A stretch of DNA of 16,229 nt from UMGS1474 sp050946775 (GCA_050946775.1 JBMNVL010000039.1:1-16229); one strand, 5' to 3'; shown: positions 1 through 7,384, counted from the first letter of the stretch. The notes: generated from the sequence alone by a model not told the origin. A program made the numbers and translations.

Positions 1-2
1 GG

Positions 3-302
3 GAACTGACCTACGAGGTGGATCAGATCAAGGTGATCCGTCCCGATCAGCAGGAGGATCTGATGGTGGTCGACGGGCGGGATTACTGCACGCTGGTCAC
101 CTGCACCCCTTATGGGGTCAACACCCACCGGCTGCTGGTGCGGGGCAAGCGGATCGACGCCCGGAACCCCACCGGCCGGATCCCGGTCTTTGCGGACGCG
201 CGCGTGGTGGATCCCCTGACGGTGGCGCCGCTGATCGCCGTACCGCTTTTGGGGCTGGCGGCGCTGATCGGGTGGATCCGACTGAAAAAAACATACGTGT
301 AA
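3..302 (+). CDS. Class C sortase, C-terminal part (5' end outside window)
   Basis: The reading frame is open from the window edge (first full codon at 3), so only the last 99 residues of the gene are seen. Sortases are membrane-bound cysteine transpeptidases; class C enzymes polymerise pilin subunits. The fragment contains the catalytic block TLVTCTPYGVNTHRLLVRGK: the Cys is the nucleophile and the Arg before LLV is the catalytic arginine. It then has a C-terminal hydrophobic segment (about PLTVAPLIAVPLLGLAALIGWI) and a short basic tail, the C-terminal membrane anchor typical of class C. A GTG at 18 is an internal codon, not the start. The next gene, a Cna-B surface protein, begins 16 bases after the stop, so the two probably share an operon. 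The catalytic His and N-terminal anchor lie outside the window. Confidence 0.9.
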   Translation, partial: ELTYEVDQIKVIRPDQQEDLMVVDGRDYCTLVTCTPYGVNTHRLLVRGKRIDARNPTGRIPVFADARVVDPLTVAPLIAVPLLGLAALIGWIRLKKTYV

Positions 303-318
303 AAGGAGCTTTTGCGGC

Positions 319-1809
319 ATGAAATGGGGAACATTACTTCGACGGCTGTGCGCGCTGCCCGTGTTGCTGGCGGCGTTTTTGGCGTTGTCCCCGGTGGCGT
401 CGGCCGCGACCGGCGAGATCGTGGTCACCCCGCTGGACGCGCGGGATCAGTCGCCGGTGGCGCAGACCAGCTTTACCCTGTATGCCGCGGCGACGCCGGT
501 CGACGGCGGGCGTTACGTCTGGACGGATCCGTTCGCCGGATGCGGGATAGACGTCGCCCGGCTGACCGGGGAGGATACCGCCGGAATGCTGGCGGACTTC
601 GCCCGGCAAAACGCCATCCCCGGGCAAACGCAAGAAGCGAACGAGACGGCGGCCGTCCGCTTTACCGGTCTGGCGCCGGGCGGCTATCTCGTCGTGCAGG
701 AAGGCCGCGCCGACGGGTATTGTCCCGTGGAGCCGTTCGTGGCGGTGCTGCCGGCGGCCGGGGAAGACGGCCGGCCGGCCGATACGGTGCGGGCCTTTCC
801 CAAGGCCGAGCCCTGGACCGGCACGGGCACCCCGGTGTCGCTGACTGTGAACAAACGCTGGGAATGCGCCAAAGACGCCATCCCGGCCGCCATCACGGTC
901 ACCCTGCTGCGGGACGGAAAGCCGTCCGGCACGGCGACGCTCAGCGCCGGCAACGGCTGGAGCCATACCTGGGAGGAGCTGTCCCCGTTTTATGAATGGG
1001 ACGTGCGGGAGGACAACGTTCCCAAGGGCTTTGCGGCGCGGTACGCCCGCCGGGGAAACACCGTGACCGTCACCAACGCCGCCACCCTGATCCAGACCGG
1101 TCAGACGGTCTGGCCGATACCGGTTCTGGCGGTCGGCGGTCTGGCGCTGCTCTTAGCGGGCGGCGCTTTGACCGGCCGCGGCAAAAGGCGGAAAACGCGC
1201 AAAAAAACCGTACGGCCCGTCGTGGCGCTGGGAGCGCTGCTGATCGTCGCCTCAATCGGCTGGATCGCGCATAACTGTCTGGAGGACGAACGGGCCGGCC
1301 GGCTGGCGGCCGACGCGCTGGCGGCCATCCGGGTGGAGCCGGACGGGCGGCGCGACGTTGCGACGGCGGCGCTTTCCAGGGATGAGCCGGTCCGGTTCGT
1401 TCAAGGACAGGCGTATCTCGGAACGCTGTCCATCCCGGCGCTGGAGCTGGATCTGCCGGTGATGGAGGATTGGAGCTACGAACGGCTCCAAACCGCGCCC
1501 TGCCGGTACAGCGGCACGGCGCGCGCGGGGGATCTGGTGATCGCCGGGCACAACTATTCCCGCCATTTCGGGCGGTTGTCCTCCCTGCGGATCGGCGATG
1601 CGATCCGGTATACCGACGTCAGCGGGCAGACGTACGACTATCTGGTGGTGTGCACCGAATGGCTGGATCCCGATCAGGTGGAGGATATGTGCGCCGGAGA
1701 ATGGGATCTGACGCTGTATACCTGTACGTTGGACGGAACCCGGCGGGTCACGGTACGCGCCGAGCGGACGGACGCCCCGCGGTTGATTGGCACAGGAGGA
1801 ACGGTATGA
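319..1809 (+). CDS. Fusion of a Cna-B/SpaA-like surface protein with a second sortase
   Basis: This 496-residue protein joins two normally separate proteins. Residues 1-29 are a signal peptide ending ASA. About 30-160 resembles the N-terminal domain of Clostridial SpaA-like pilins; about 165-255 is a Cna-B-type domain (VNKRW, TVTLLRDGK, NGWSHTWEELSPFYEWDV, NTVTVTNAA). A sorting motif LIQTG (257-261) follows, then a hydrophobic helix and a basic tail (KRRKTRKK, 289-296). Without a stop the frame continues into a sortase: membrane segment about 300-318, extracellular domain with catalytic His411 (AGHNY), Cys469 (LYTCT) and Arg476. All catalytic residues are present. Cutting at T260-G261 would release the surface part from the sortase. 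The start has GGAG ten bases upstream. An A7 run at 1201-1207 lies exactly at the junction, so an indel or slippage is possible; the sortase half has no start codon of its own with a ribosome binding site. Confidence 0.85.
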   Translation: MKWGTLLRRLCALPVLLAAFLALSPVASAATGEIVVTPLDARDQSPVAQTSFTLYAAATPVDGGRYVWTDPFAGCGIDVARLTGEDTAGMLADFARQNAIPGQTQEANETAAVRFTGLAPGGYLVVQEGRADGYCPVEPFVAVLPAAGEDGRPADTVRAFPKAEPWTGTGTPVSLTVNKRWECAKDAIPAAITVTLLRDGKPSGTATLSAGNGWSHTWEELSPFYEWDVREDNVPKGFAARYARRGNTVTVTNAATLIQTGQTVWPIPVLAVGGLALLLAGGALTGRGKRRKTRKKTVRPVVALGALLIVASIGWIAHNCLEDERAGRLAADALAAIRVEPDGRRDVATAALSRDEPVRFVQGQAYLGTLSIPALELDLPVMEDWSYERLQTAPCRYSGTARAGDLVIAGHNYSRHFGRLSSLRIGDAIRYTDVSGQTYDYLVVCTEWLDPDQVEDMCAGEWDLTLYTCTLDGTRRVTVRAERTDAPRLIGTGGTV

Positions 1810-2021
1810 CCATACGAAGAGCTTTGTTTGGGTATCACCGGCAGGAAACGGAGACGCTGGTCCGGCGGCTGCAGGACCGGGTCTATTCTCTCGAGCAGGA
1901 AAACCGGGCGCTGCGCGAACAGCTCAAGCGCACCGGCATGAAGATCGACGAGCTGCAAACGCTGCTGGACGTCGGCAAGGAGATTTCCCGCTTGCGGCAG
2001 GGAGAGACAGACCGCGCGTGA
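1806..2021 (+). CDS. Small coiled-coil protein with DivIVA/GpsB-like N-terminal motif
   Basis: This 71-residue protein starts at ATG 1806, overlapping the TGA of the preceding gene (ATGA), with AGGAGG six bases upstream; translational coupling is likely. Residues 8-40 read FGYHRQETETLVRRLQ then DRVYSLEQENRALREQL. This resembles the lipid-binding N-terminal motif of DivIVA/GpsB proteins (FGY, acidic/hydrophobic heptads, then a LxxEN coiled coil). The rest is mostly predicted helix, charged and heptad-like. There is no signal peptide or transmembrane helix, so it is probably cytoplasmic. DivIVA-family proteins recruit partners to curved membranes or division sites; by analogy it might position the sortase machinery, but that is inference only. 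It could be just a generic coiled coil. Confidence 0.75.
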   Translation: MTIRRALFGYHRQETETLVRRLQDRVYSLEQENRALREQLKRTGMKIDELQTLLDVGKEISRLRQGETDRA

Positions 2022-2051
2022 ACGCTGACGACATCGCAAAAACGTATACGA

Positions 2052-2130
2052 TGTCATCCTGAGCAAAGCGAAGGATCTTAAAAAGAGGCTTATCCGTTAA
2101 GATTCTTCGTCGCTTACGCTCCTCAGAATC
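2052..2130. repeat. Dispersed intergenic repeat, inverted pair (copy A)
   Basis: A forward unit (TGTCATCCTGAGCAAAGCGA, continuing AGGATCTT) at 2052-2079 is followed by a diverged unit in reverse orientation at 2099-2130 (AAGATTCTTCG ending CTCAGAATC). Related units occur at 10690-10806 and 16092-16170. The two arms can pair as a long imperfect hairpin just after the stop of the coiled-coil gene, so it may act as a transcript end or 3' stabiliser. Function not shown. Confidence 0.7.
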
Positions 2131-2264
2131 GGATTATATTTCATCAGCGTTTACTTATGGGGATGAAGCGCAGACAAGGACGGTGTGGCCCAAAAGGGAT
2201 ACGCCGTTTTTGCTATGGACGGGACTGCAGCGATGATGAGCGCATATGGAAAGGGGACCGTATC

Positions 2265-3659
2265 ATGAAAGACAACGTTGTAAGCCGCCGACTGGTGAGA
2301 AGGGCGATCCGCGCCGCCATAAAGGATCCGGATAAAAACATTCCGCGCATCCTGTCCCTAATCGAGAAAGCCGATCAAAAAGGGGTCAACGCGCACACCT
2401 ACGCCAATCTGCGCAAAAGCCTGGAGAATCCGCAGGACAACTGGAATGCGCTGGTGCACCGTTTGTTTCAAAACGTGGATCCGCGCGTTCTTGAAAATAT
2501 GCTGATGTCGCTCGGGTTTCACGCGGCAATCGTCAGCGCCGGCAAGCGAATGGAGAACGTCACCCTGTATTCCTGCAACATCCCTTGGGCGATCCTGATG
2601 GATCCTACCGCCGCCTGCAATCTGCACTGCGTGGGATGCTGGGCGGCGGAATACGGGAAAAACACCAGCCTGTCCTACGAGACGATGGACCGCGTCATTC
2701 ACGAGGGAAAGACGCTTGGGACGTACGTCTATATTTTTTCGGGCGGAGAGCCCACCATGCGCAAGGGGGATCTGATCCGCCTGGCCAAGGCGCACCCGGA
2801 CTGCGCGTTTTTGGCGTTTACGAACGGGACGCTCGTCGACGACGCCTTTGCGGAGGAATTGAAACGGGTGGGCAATTTCGCGCTGGCCTTCTCGATTGAG
2901 GGCAGCGAAGAGGACACCGATTTCCGCCGCGGCGCCGGCACCTACCGGTCGGTGATCCGCGCGATGGACATCCTGCGGGAAAAGGGGATCGTGTTCGGCT
3001 TTTCCGCCTGCTATACCAGCCAAAATCTGGGCACCATCGGCTCGGATGCGTTCGTGGATCTGATGATCGAAAAGGGATGCCTGTTCGGCTGGTATTTCAC
3101 CTACATCCCGATCGGAAAGGACGCCGTGCCGGGTCTGATGGTATCGGCGCCTCAGCGGGAGCGGATGCTCCATACCATGCGGGAATGGCGGCGCACCAAG
3201 CCCTGCTTCCTGCTGGATTTCTGGAACGACGGCGAGTACGTCCACGGCTGTATCGCCGGGGGGCGGCATTATCTGCATATCAACGCCAACGGGGACGTGG
3301 AGCCCTGCGCGTTTATTCATTACAGCAACGTCAACATCCTGTCCTGCAGCCTGCTGGATGCGCTGCGAAGCCCGCTTTTTGAGCAATACCGGAAAAATCA
3401 GCCCTTCAACGCCAATATGCTGCGGCCCTGTCCGATGCTGGACAACCCGCAAAAGCTGCGGGAGATGGTCGCCTGCTCCGGCGCGCATTCCACCGATCTT
3501 CTGGCGCCGGAAAGCGCCGCGGCGCTCACCGCCAAAACCGAACAGGCGGCCAAGGACTGGGCGGCGCGGGCGGACGCGCTTTGGAGCGGCCTCGGAAAGG
3601 AGCAAAAAGACGAACACCGCCCGACCATTTTTCCGGAAAACAACGGCGATCCCCGCTGA
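2265..3659 (+). CDS. Radical SAM protein with SPASM-like C-terminal region, substrate unknown
   Basis: This 464-residue protein has the radical SAM signature CNLHCVGC with Cys118, Cys122 and Cys125 binding the catalytic [4Fe-4S] cluster, followed by the SAM-binding GGEP motif (FSGGEPTMR). An N-terminal helical extension of about 100 residues precedes the barrel. The C-terminal region has further cysteines in SPASM-like contexts (HGCIAGG, GDVEPCAF, LRPCPML, VACSGAHS), suggesting auxiliary iron-sulfur clusters. I chose ATG 2265 because GGAAAGGGG lies about eight bases upstream; an in-frame ATG at 2157 has no ribosome binding site. No peptide substrate, maturase or lipid gene lies beside it. The gene stands alone between a dispersed repeat and a MITE-like element. 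I cannot name a reaction. Confidence 0.9.
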   Translation: MKDNVVSRRLVRRAIRAAIKDPDKNIPRILSLIEKADQKGVNAHTYANLRKSLENPQDNWNALVHRLFQNVDPRVLENMLMSLGFHAAIVSAGKRMENVTLYSCNIPWAILMDPTAACNLHCVGCWAAEYGKNTSLSYETMDRVIHEGKTLGTYVYIFSGGEPTMRKGDLIRLAKAHPDCAFLAFTNGTLVDDAFAEELKRVGNFALAFSIEGSEEDTDFRRGAGTYRSVIRAMDILREKGIVFGFSACYTSQNLGTIGSDAFVDLMIEKGCLFGWYFTYIPIGKDAVPGLMVSAPQRERMLHTMREWRRTKPCFLLDFWNDGEYVHGCIAGGRHYLHINANGDVEPCAFIHYSNVNILSCSLLDALRSPLFEQYRKNQPFNANMLRPCPMLDNPQKLREMVACSGAHSTDLLAPESAAALTAKTEQAAKDWAARADALWSGLGKEQKDEHRPTIFPENNGDPR

Positions 3660-3667
3660 ACGGGGCT

Positions 3668-3848
3668 ATATGGCAACACCGCACAAAGACCGCCTTGCGG
3701 CTGCATGCGGGTCTTGCTTGTCTGCTTTTCGCCGTATCGCTTCAAAACTCTCGGCAATACATACAGTATTGCCTGCGGTTTTTTCGGTGATCTGACGAAA
3801 ACCATCCGGCGCAATCCCTCGCATGCTCTTTGTGCGGTGTTGCCATAT
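3668..3848. mobile_element. MITE-like element with 22-bp perfect terminal inverted repeats
   Basis: The segment is bounded by perfect 22-bp inverted repeats at 3668-3689 and 3827-3848 (outer 20 bases ATATGGCAACACCGCACAAA). The similarity continues inward imperfectly (GCATGCGGG on the left, its complement CCCTCGCATGC on the right); the left arm carries an extra small hairpin CCGCCTTGCGG. A second perfect inverted repeat, GGCAATAC/GTATTGCC (3753-3773), lies inside, followed by TTTTTT at 3777. There is no transposase gene and no clear target duplication. It sits eight bases after the radical SAM stop, so it could also act as a structured 3' region. Confidence 0.7.
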
Positions 3849-3849
3849 C

Positions 3850-3887
3850 AAAAAACCGGGAACCGTATTCAAACGGTTCCCGGTTTT
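3850..3887 (-). terminator. Rho-independent terminator of the thioredoxin-reductase-like gene
   Basis: A perfect 15-bp stem (AAAACCGGGAACCGT at 3852-3866 with its complement at 3873-3887) and a six-base loop. On the minus strand the stem runs into TTTTTT (3855 down to 3850). It lies 23 bases after the flavoprotein stop. The plus side also ends in TTTT, so it may work in both directions. Confidence 0.85.
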
Positions 3888-3910
3888 GTCGTGCCTGTAT
3901 GTTTCAGTCA

Positions 3911-4825
3911 TCACAAGGCGTTTTCGTTGACGTAGCGGCAGGCGGCCAGCGCCGCCGTGGCGCCGTCGGCGACCGCGGTGGTCATCTGCCGCACCCCTTT
4001 GGAGCGGCAGTCGCCCGCCACGAAGATCCCCGGGGTTTTGGTCAGGCACTGCTCGTCGCTGTCGAAATAGCCGTAGGCGTTGAGCGCCGCCAGATCGGCG
4101 AAGGGCTCGTTTTGGGGAATCAGCCCGATGGCGACGAACAGCCCGTCGCAGTCAATGACTTTCGTCCCGTCAGCGCCGGTGATCTCCACACCCCGCAAAG
4201 CGCCGTTTTCGCTGCATAGCCGGGTGATCTTCACCCCGGTGTGGGCGGTGACGTTGGGACGGGCGAAGAGCACCTCCTGCAGCCGCGGCTCGCCGGTGAA
4301 CTGCGGCAGATCCTGCAGCATGATCACCCCGGCGCATTTGTCCGCCAGCAGGATCGCTTCCTGCAGGGCCGAATTGCCGCCGCCGGCGACGCAAACCGTT
4401 TTGCCGGTGTAAAAGTCGCCGTCGCAGACCGCGCAGTAGGAAATGCCCTCGCCGACCAGCTCCTCTTCGCCTTCAAGCCCCAGCATCCGGTGCTTGACGC
4501 CGGTCGCCAGGATCACGGTCTTCGCCTCGTAGCGGCCGCCTTCCTCGGTCAGCACCGCCTTATAGCTGCCGTGATCCTCCACGGCGCAAACCGTCTCGAT
4601 CTCGATCTCGGCGCCCTGCGCCAGAATCTGTTCCAGCGCCCGGTCGGCGAATTCGTTGCCGCTCATCGACAGGGTGCCGGGGTAGTTTTCCACCTTGGGG
4701 GAATGGGTGATCTGCCCGCCGAAGCCGGCTTTTTCGATCACCAGGGCGGATTTGCCGTTGCGCAGCGCGTAAAGCGCCGCCGTCATGCCGGCGGGACCGC
4801 CGCCGACCACAAGAATATCGATCAT
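3911..4825 (-). CDS. trxB: Thioredoxin-reductase-like FAD flavoprotein with altered NADPH motif
   Basis: This 304-residue protein has the low-molecular-weight thioredoxin reductase fold. It has an FAD-binding GGGPAGM (8-14), the redox-active pair CAVC (Cys131, Cys134) followed by DGDFY, a second nucleotide-fold loop GGGNSA (148-153), and a C-terminal FAD motif with GIFVAGDCR and RQMTTAVADGA. Canonical NADPH enzymes carry HRRxxxR after the second fold; here that place reads MLQDLPQFTGEPR, so the 2'-phosphate-binding residues are missing. The donor may therefore be NADH, ferredoxin or another carrier; pyridine-nucleotide-independent relatives are known in Clostridia. The start has AAGGAG about eight bases upstream. 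The gene follows nrdD, whose product carries a fused thioredoxin domain, by 65 bases containing a hairpin, so a role in reducing NrdD is plausible but inferred. Symbol by family, not proven donor. Confidence 0.85.
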   Translation of the reverse strand: MIDILVVGGGPAGMTAALYALRNGKSALVIEKAGFGGQITHSPKVENYPGTLSMSGNEFADRALEQILAQGAEIEIETVCAVEDHGSYKAVLTEEGGRYEAKTVILATGVKHRMLGLEGEEELVGEGISYCAVCDGDFYTGKTVCVAGGGNSALQEAILLADKCAGVIMLQDLPQFTGEPRLQEVLFARPNVTAHTGVKITRLCSENGALRGVEITGADGTKVIDCDGLFVAIGLIPQNEPFADLAALNAYGYFDSDEQCLTKTPGIFVAGDCRSKGVRQMTTAVADGATAALAACRYVNENAL

Positions 4826-4843
4826 ACAATTGTCTCCTTAATC

Positions 4844-4874
4844 AAAACGGGCAGAAACGCGTTCTGCCCGTTTT
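4844..4874 (-). terminator. Hairpin between nrdD and trxB-like gene (terminator/attenuator)
   Basis: A perfect 13-bp stem (AAAACGGGCAGAA, 4844-4856; complement 4862-4874) with a five-base loop, between the nrdD stop and the next ribosome binding site. On the minus strand only TTTT follows, so termination may be partial, letting some nrdD transcripts read into the flavoprotein gene. The plus side ends in TTTTGGCTTTTTT. Confidence 0.7.
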
Positions 4875-4890
4875 GGCTTTTTTCGGGGGA

Positions 4891-7287
4891 TCAGCGGCTC
4901 ATCAGCCAGCCCTTGATGTCGGACACGCCGCGGTATTTTTCAAACCCGTCGTCGCCGATCAGCACCAGCGTCGGCGCCTGCTTGATGCCGTACTTTTCAA
5001 CCAGATCGGCCGCCTCGTTGGCGTTGACCGTCTCGTACGCCACCCCGGCGCGATCCAGCAGCGCCATGGCCGCTTTGCAGTTGGGGCAGGTGGGGGTCTT
5101 GAAGAGCAGGGCGGTGGCGTTGGCCGGAGCGGTCGCCGTCGCGGCCGGGGCGGCCGGTGTCGCTTGAGCCGCCGGCTCGTCCACCGGCGCCGGATTGGGT
5201 CCGGTGTGGGTCAGGGTGGAGTGGCCGATGTTGTAGACCTTGCGATCTTTATACTCCTGCGCCTTGCCGTCGTTCCAGTTCTGCACCGGGCGATAGTAGC
5301 CGGTGATGCGGCTGTAGACCTCGGTCTTGGCACCGCAGATGGGGCAGACGGGCTGTTCGCCGGTCAGATAGCCGTGGTCCTTACACACCGAATAGGTGGG
5401 GGACATGGTGTAGTAGGGCAGCTTGTAGTTTTCGGCGATCTTGCGCACCAGATTGGCGGCCGCTTTCCAGTCGGGCAGCTTTTCGCCCAAAAAGGCGTGG
5501 AAGACGGTGCCGGAGGTGTACAGCGTCTGCAGATCGTCCTGGATATCCAGCGCCGAGAAGACGTCCTCGGTGAAGCCGACCGGCAGGTGAGAGGAGTTGG
5601 TGTAATAGGGGGTGCCGTTCATGTTGGCGGTGATGATGTCCGGGAACTCCTCTTTGTCGTGCTTGGCAAAGCGGTAGGTGGTGGATTCCGCCGGGGTGGC
5701 TTCCAGGTTGTACAGATCGCCGTACTCCTCCTGGTAGTCGCTCAGCCGCTCCCGCATATGGTTGAGCACGTCGCGGGTAAAGCGCTGCACCTTGGGATCG
5801 GTCAGATCCGCCCGCAGCCACTTGGCGTTGAGGCCCACCTCGTTCATGCCGATCAGGCCGATGGTGGAGAAGTGGTTGGAGAAGGTGCCCAGATACCGTT
5901 TGGTGTAGGGATACAGCCCCTGCTCCAGCAGGGAGGTGATGACGGTGCGCTTGGTTTTCAGACTGCGCGCCGCGATGTCCATCAGGTTGTCGAGCCGGGC
6001 GTAGAAATCGGCCTCGTCCGCCGCCTGATAGGCGATGCGGGGCATATTGATGGTCACCACGCCGATGGAGCCGGTGGATTCGCCCGAGCCGAAGAAACCG
6101 CCGGATTTTTTGCGCAGCTCCCGCAGATCCAGCCGCAGACGGCAGCACATCGAGCGCACGTCGCTGGGCTCCATATCGGAGTTGATGTAGTTGGAGAAAT
6201 AGGGGGTGCCGTATTTGGCGGTCATTTCAAAGAGCAGCTTGTTGTTTTCGGTCTCGCTCCAGTCGAAATCGCGGGTGATGGAATAGGTGGGGATGGGATA
6301 CTGGAAACCCCGGCCGTTGGCGTCGCCCTCGATCATGATCTCAATGAAGGCCTTGTTGACCATATCCATCTCTTTTTGGCACTCGCCGTAGGTGAAGTCC
6401 ATCTCCTTGCCGCCGATGATGGCCGGCAGGTTTTTCAGATCGTTCGGCACCACCCAGTCGAGGGTGATGTTGGAGAAGGGCGCCTGGGTGCCCCAGCGGC
6501 TGGGGGTGTTGACGCCGTAGACGAAGGACTGGATGCACTGCTTGACCTCTTTTTGGGTGAGGTTGTCCACCTTCACGAAGGGCGCAAGATAGGTGTCGAA
6601 CGAGGAGAACGCCTGCGCGCCGGCCCATTCGTTTTGCATGATGCCTAAGAAGTTGACCATCTGGTTGCACAGGGTGGACAGGTGGTTGGCCGGGGAGGAG
6701 GTGATCTTGCCCGGCACGCCGCCCAGCCCTTCCTGGATCAGCTGCTTTAAGCTCCAGCCGGCGCAGTAGCCGGTCAGCATCGACAGATCGTGCAGATGGA
6801 TGGCGGCGCTGCGATGGGCCTCGGCGATCTCGTCGTCGTAGACCTCGCTGAGCCAGTAGTTGGCGGTGATGGCGCCCGAGTTGGAGAGAATCAAGCCGCC
6901 CACCGAATAGGTGACGGTAGAGTTTTCCTTCACCCGCCAGTCGTTGATCTTCAGATAGTTGTCCACCAGGTCCTTGTAGTTGAGCAGGGTGGAGTTGATG
7001 TTGCGGACTTTTTCCCGCTGACGGCGGTACAGGATGTAGGCCTTGGCCACGTCGGCGTAGCCCGATTCGGACAGCACCTTTTCCACGCTGTCCTGAATGT
7101 CCTCGACGGTGATTTTGTCGTCCTTGATTTTGTTTTCAAAATCGGAGGTCACGTGCAGGGCGATCAGATCGATCACGCTGGGATGATACTGCTTTCCCAG
7201 CGCCTCGAACGCTTTGGTGATGGCCGTGCTGATCTTCGCGATATTGAAATCGACGACGCTGCCGTCCCGTTTGACGACTTGATACAT
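4891..7287 (-). CDS. nrdD: Anaerobic (class III) ribonucleoside-triphosphate reductase with fused thioredoxin-like domain
   Basis: This 798-residue enzyme reduces ribonucleoside triphosphates to deoxy forms without oxygen, using a glycyl radical. An ATP-cone regulatory domain covers about residues 3-95. The catalytic barrel has GYCAGW and MCCRLR cysteine sites. A zinc site is formed by Cys635, His638, Cys648 and Cys651, and the radical glycine is Gly663 in RITGYYRPVQ. After about residue 690 comes an Ala/Pro-rich linker (AAQATPAAPAATATAPA), then a thioredoxin/glutaredoxin-like domain with CPNC (Cys734, Cys737) and a cis-Pro-type KQAPTLVLI. Ordinary NrdD ends near the glycine. Some class III enzymes use formate and others a thiol redoxin; the fused domain points to the second type, by inference. 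Start ATG 7287 has GGGG about ten bases upstream. It has its own promoter with NrdR-like boxes. nrdG lies 140 bases upstream. Confidence 0.96.
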   Translation of the reverse strand: MYQVVKRDGSVVDFNIAKISTAITKAFEALGKQYHPSVIDLIALHVTSDFENKIKDDKITVEDIQDSVEKVLSESGYADVAKAYILYRRQREKVRNINSTLLNYKDLVDNYLKINDWRVKENSTVTYSVGGLILSNSGAITANYWLSEVYDDEIAEAHRSAAIHLHDLSMLTGYCAGWSLKQLIQEGLGGVPGKITSSPANHLSTLCNQMVNFLGIMQNEWAGAQAFSSFDTYLAPFVKVDNLTQKEVKQCIQSFVYGVNTPSRWGTQAPFSNITLDWVVPNDLKNLPAIIGGKEMDFTYGECQKEMDMVNKAFIEIMIEGDANGRGFQYPIPTYSITRDFDWSETENNKLLFEMTAKYGTPYFSNYINSDMEPSDVRSMCCRLRLDLRELRKKSGGFFGSGESTGSIGVVTINMPRIAYQAADEADFYARLDNLMDIAARSLKTKRTVITSLLEQGLYPYTKRYLGTFSNHFSTIGLIGMNEVGLNAKWLRADLTDPKVQRFTRDVLNHMRERLSDYQEEYGDLYNLEATPAESTTYRFAKHDKEEFPDIITANMNGTPYYTNSSHLPVGFTEDVFSALDIQDDLQTLYTSGTVFHAFLGEKLPDWKAAANLVRKIAENYKLPYYTMSPTYSVCKDHGYLTGEQPVCPICGAKTEVYSRITGYYRPVQNWNDGKAQEYKDRKVYNIGHSTLTHTGPNPAPVDEPAAQATPAAPAATATAPANATALLFKTPTCPNCKAAMALLDRAGVAYETVNANEAADLVEKYGIKQAPTLVLIGDDGFEKYRGVSDIKGWLMSR

Positions 7288-7355
7288 AATACAACGCCCC
7301 TGTCTGAATTAGATAGAATGCAGGCCAAAGCCGCCAGCCTTGACCCGGTACGTTC

Positions 7356-7384
7356 ATTCTATCATCGCAGGAGCGTTTTGTCAA
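7356..7384 (-). promoter_or_regulatory. Sigma-A promoter of nrdD
   Basis: On the minus strand TTGACA (7384-7379) and TAGAAT (7361-7356) are separated by exactly 17 bases, close to the vegetative consensus. Transcription would begin near 7350, giving a leader of about 60 bases before the nrdD ATG at 7287. The -35 box overlaps the proximal NrdR-like box. Confidence 0.85.

Noticed and set aside
1150..1230. Separate start codon for the sortase half (TTG about 1168 or GTG 1222)
   Set aside because: Neither has a ribosome binding site upstream, and the frame is continuous from the substrate.
2157..2264. N-terminal extension of the radical SAM protein from ATG 2157
   Set aside because: No ribosome binding site at 2157; a good one stands before ATG 2265 and the extension has no recognisable content.
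4873..6648. Plus-strand 591-codon open frame opposite nrdD
   Set aside because: Low-complexity Val/Gly/His-rich translation mirroring nrdD codons; no ribosome binding site, and nrdD is unmistakable on the other strand.
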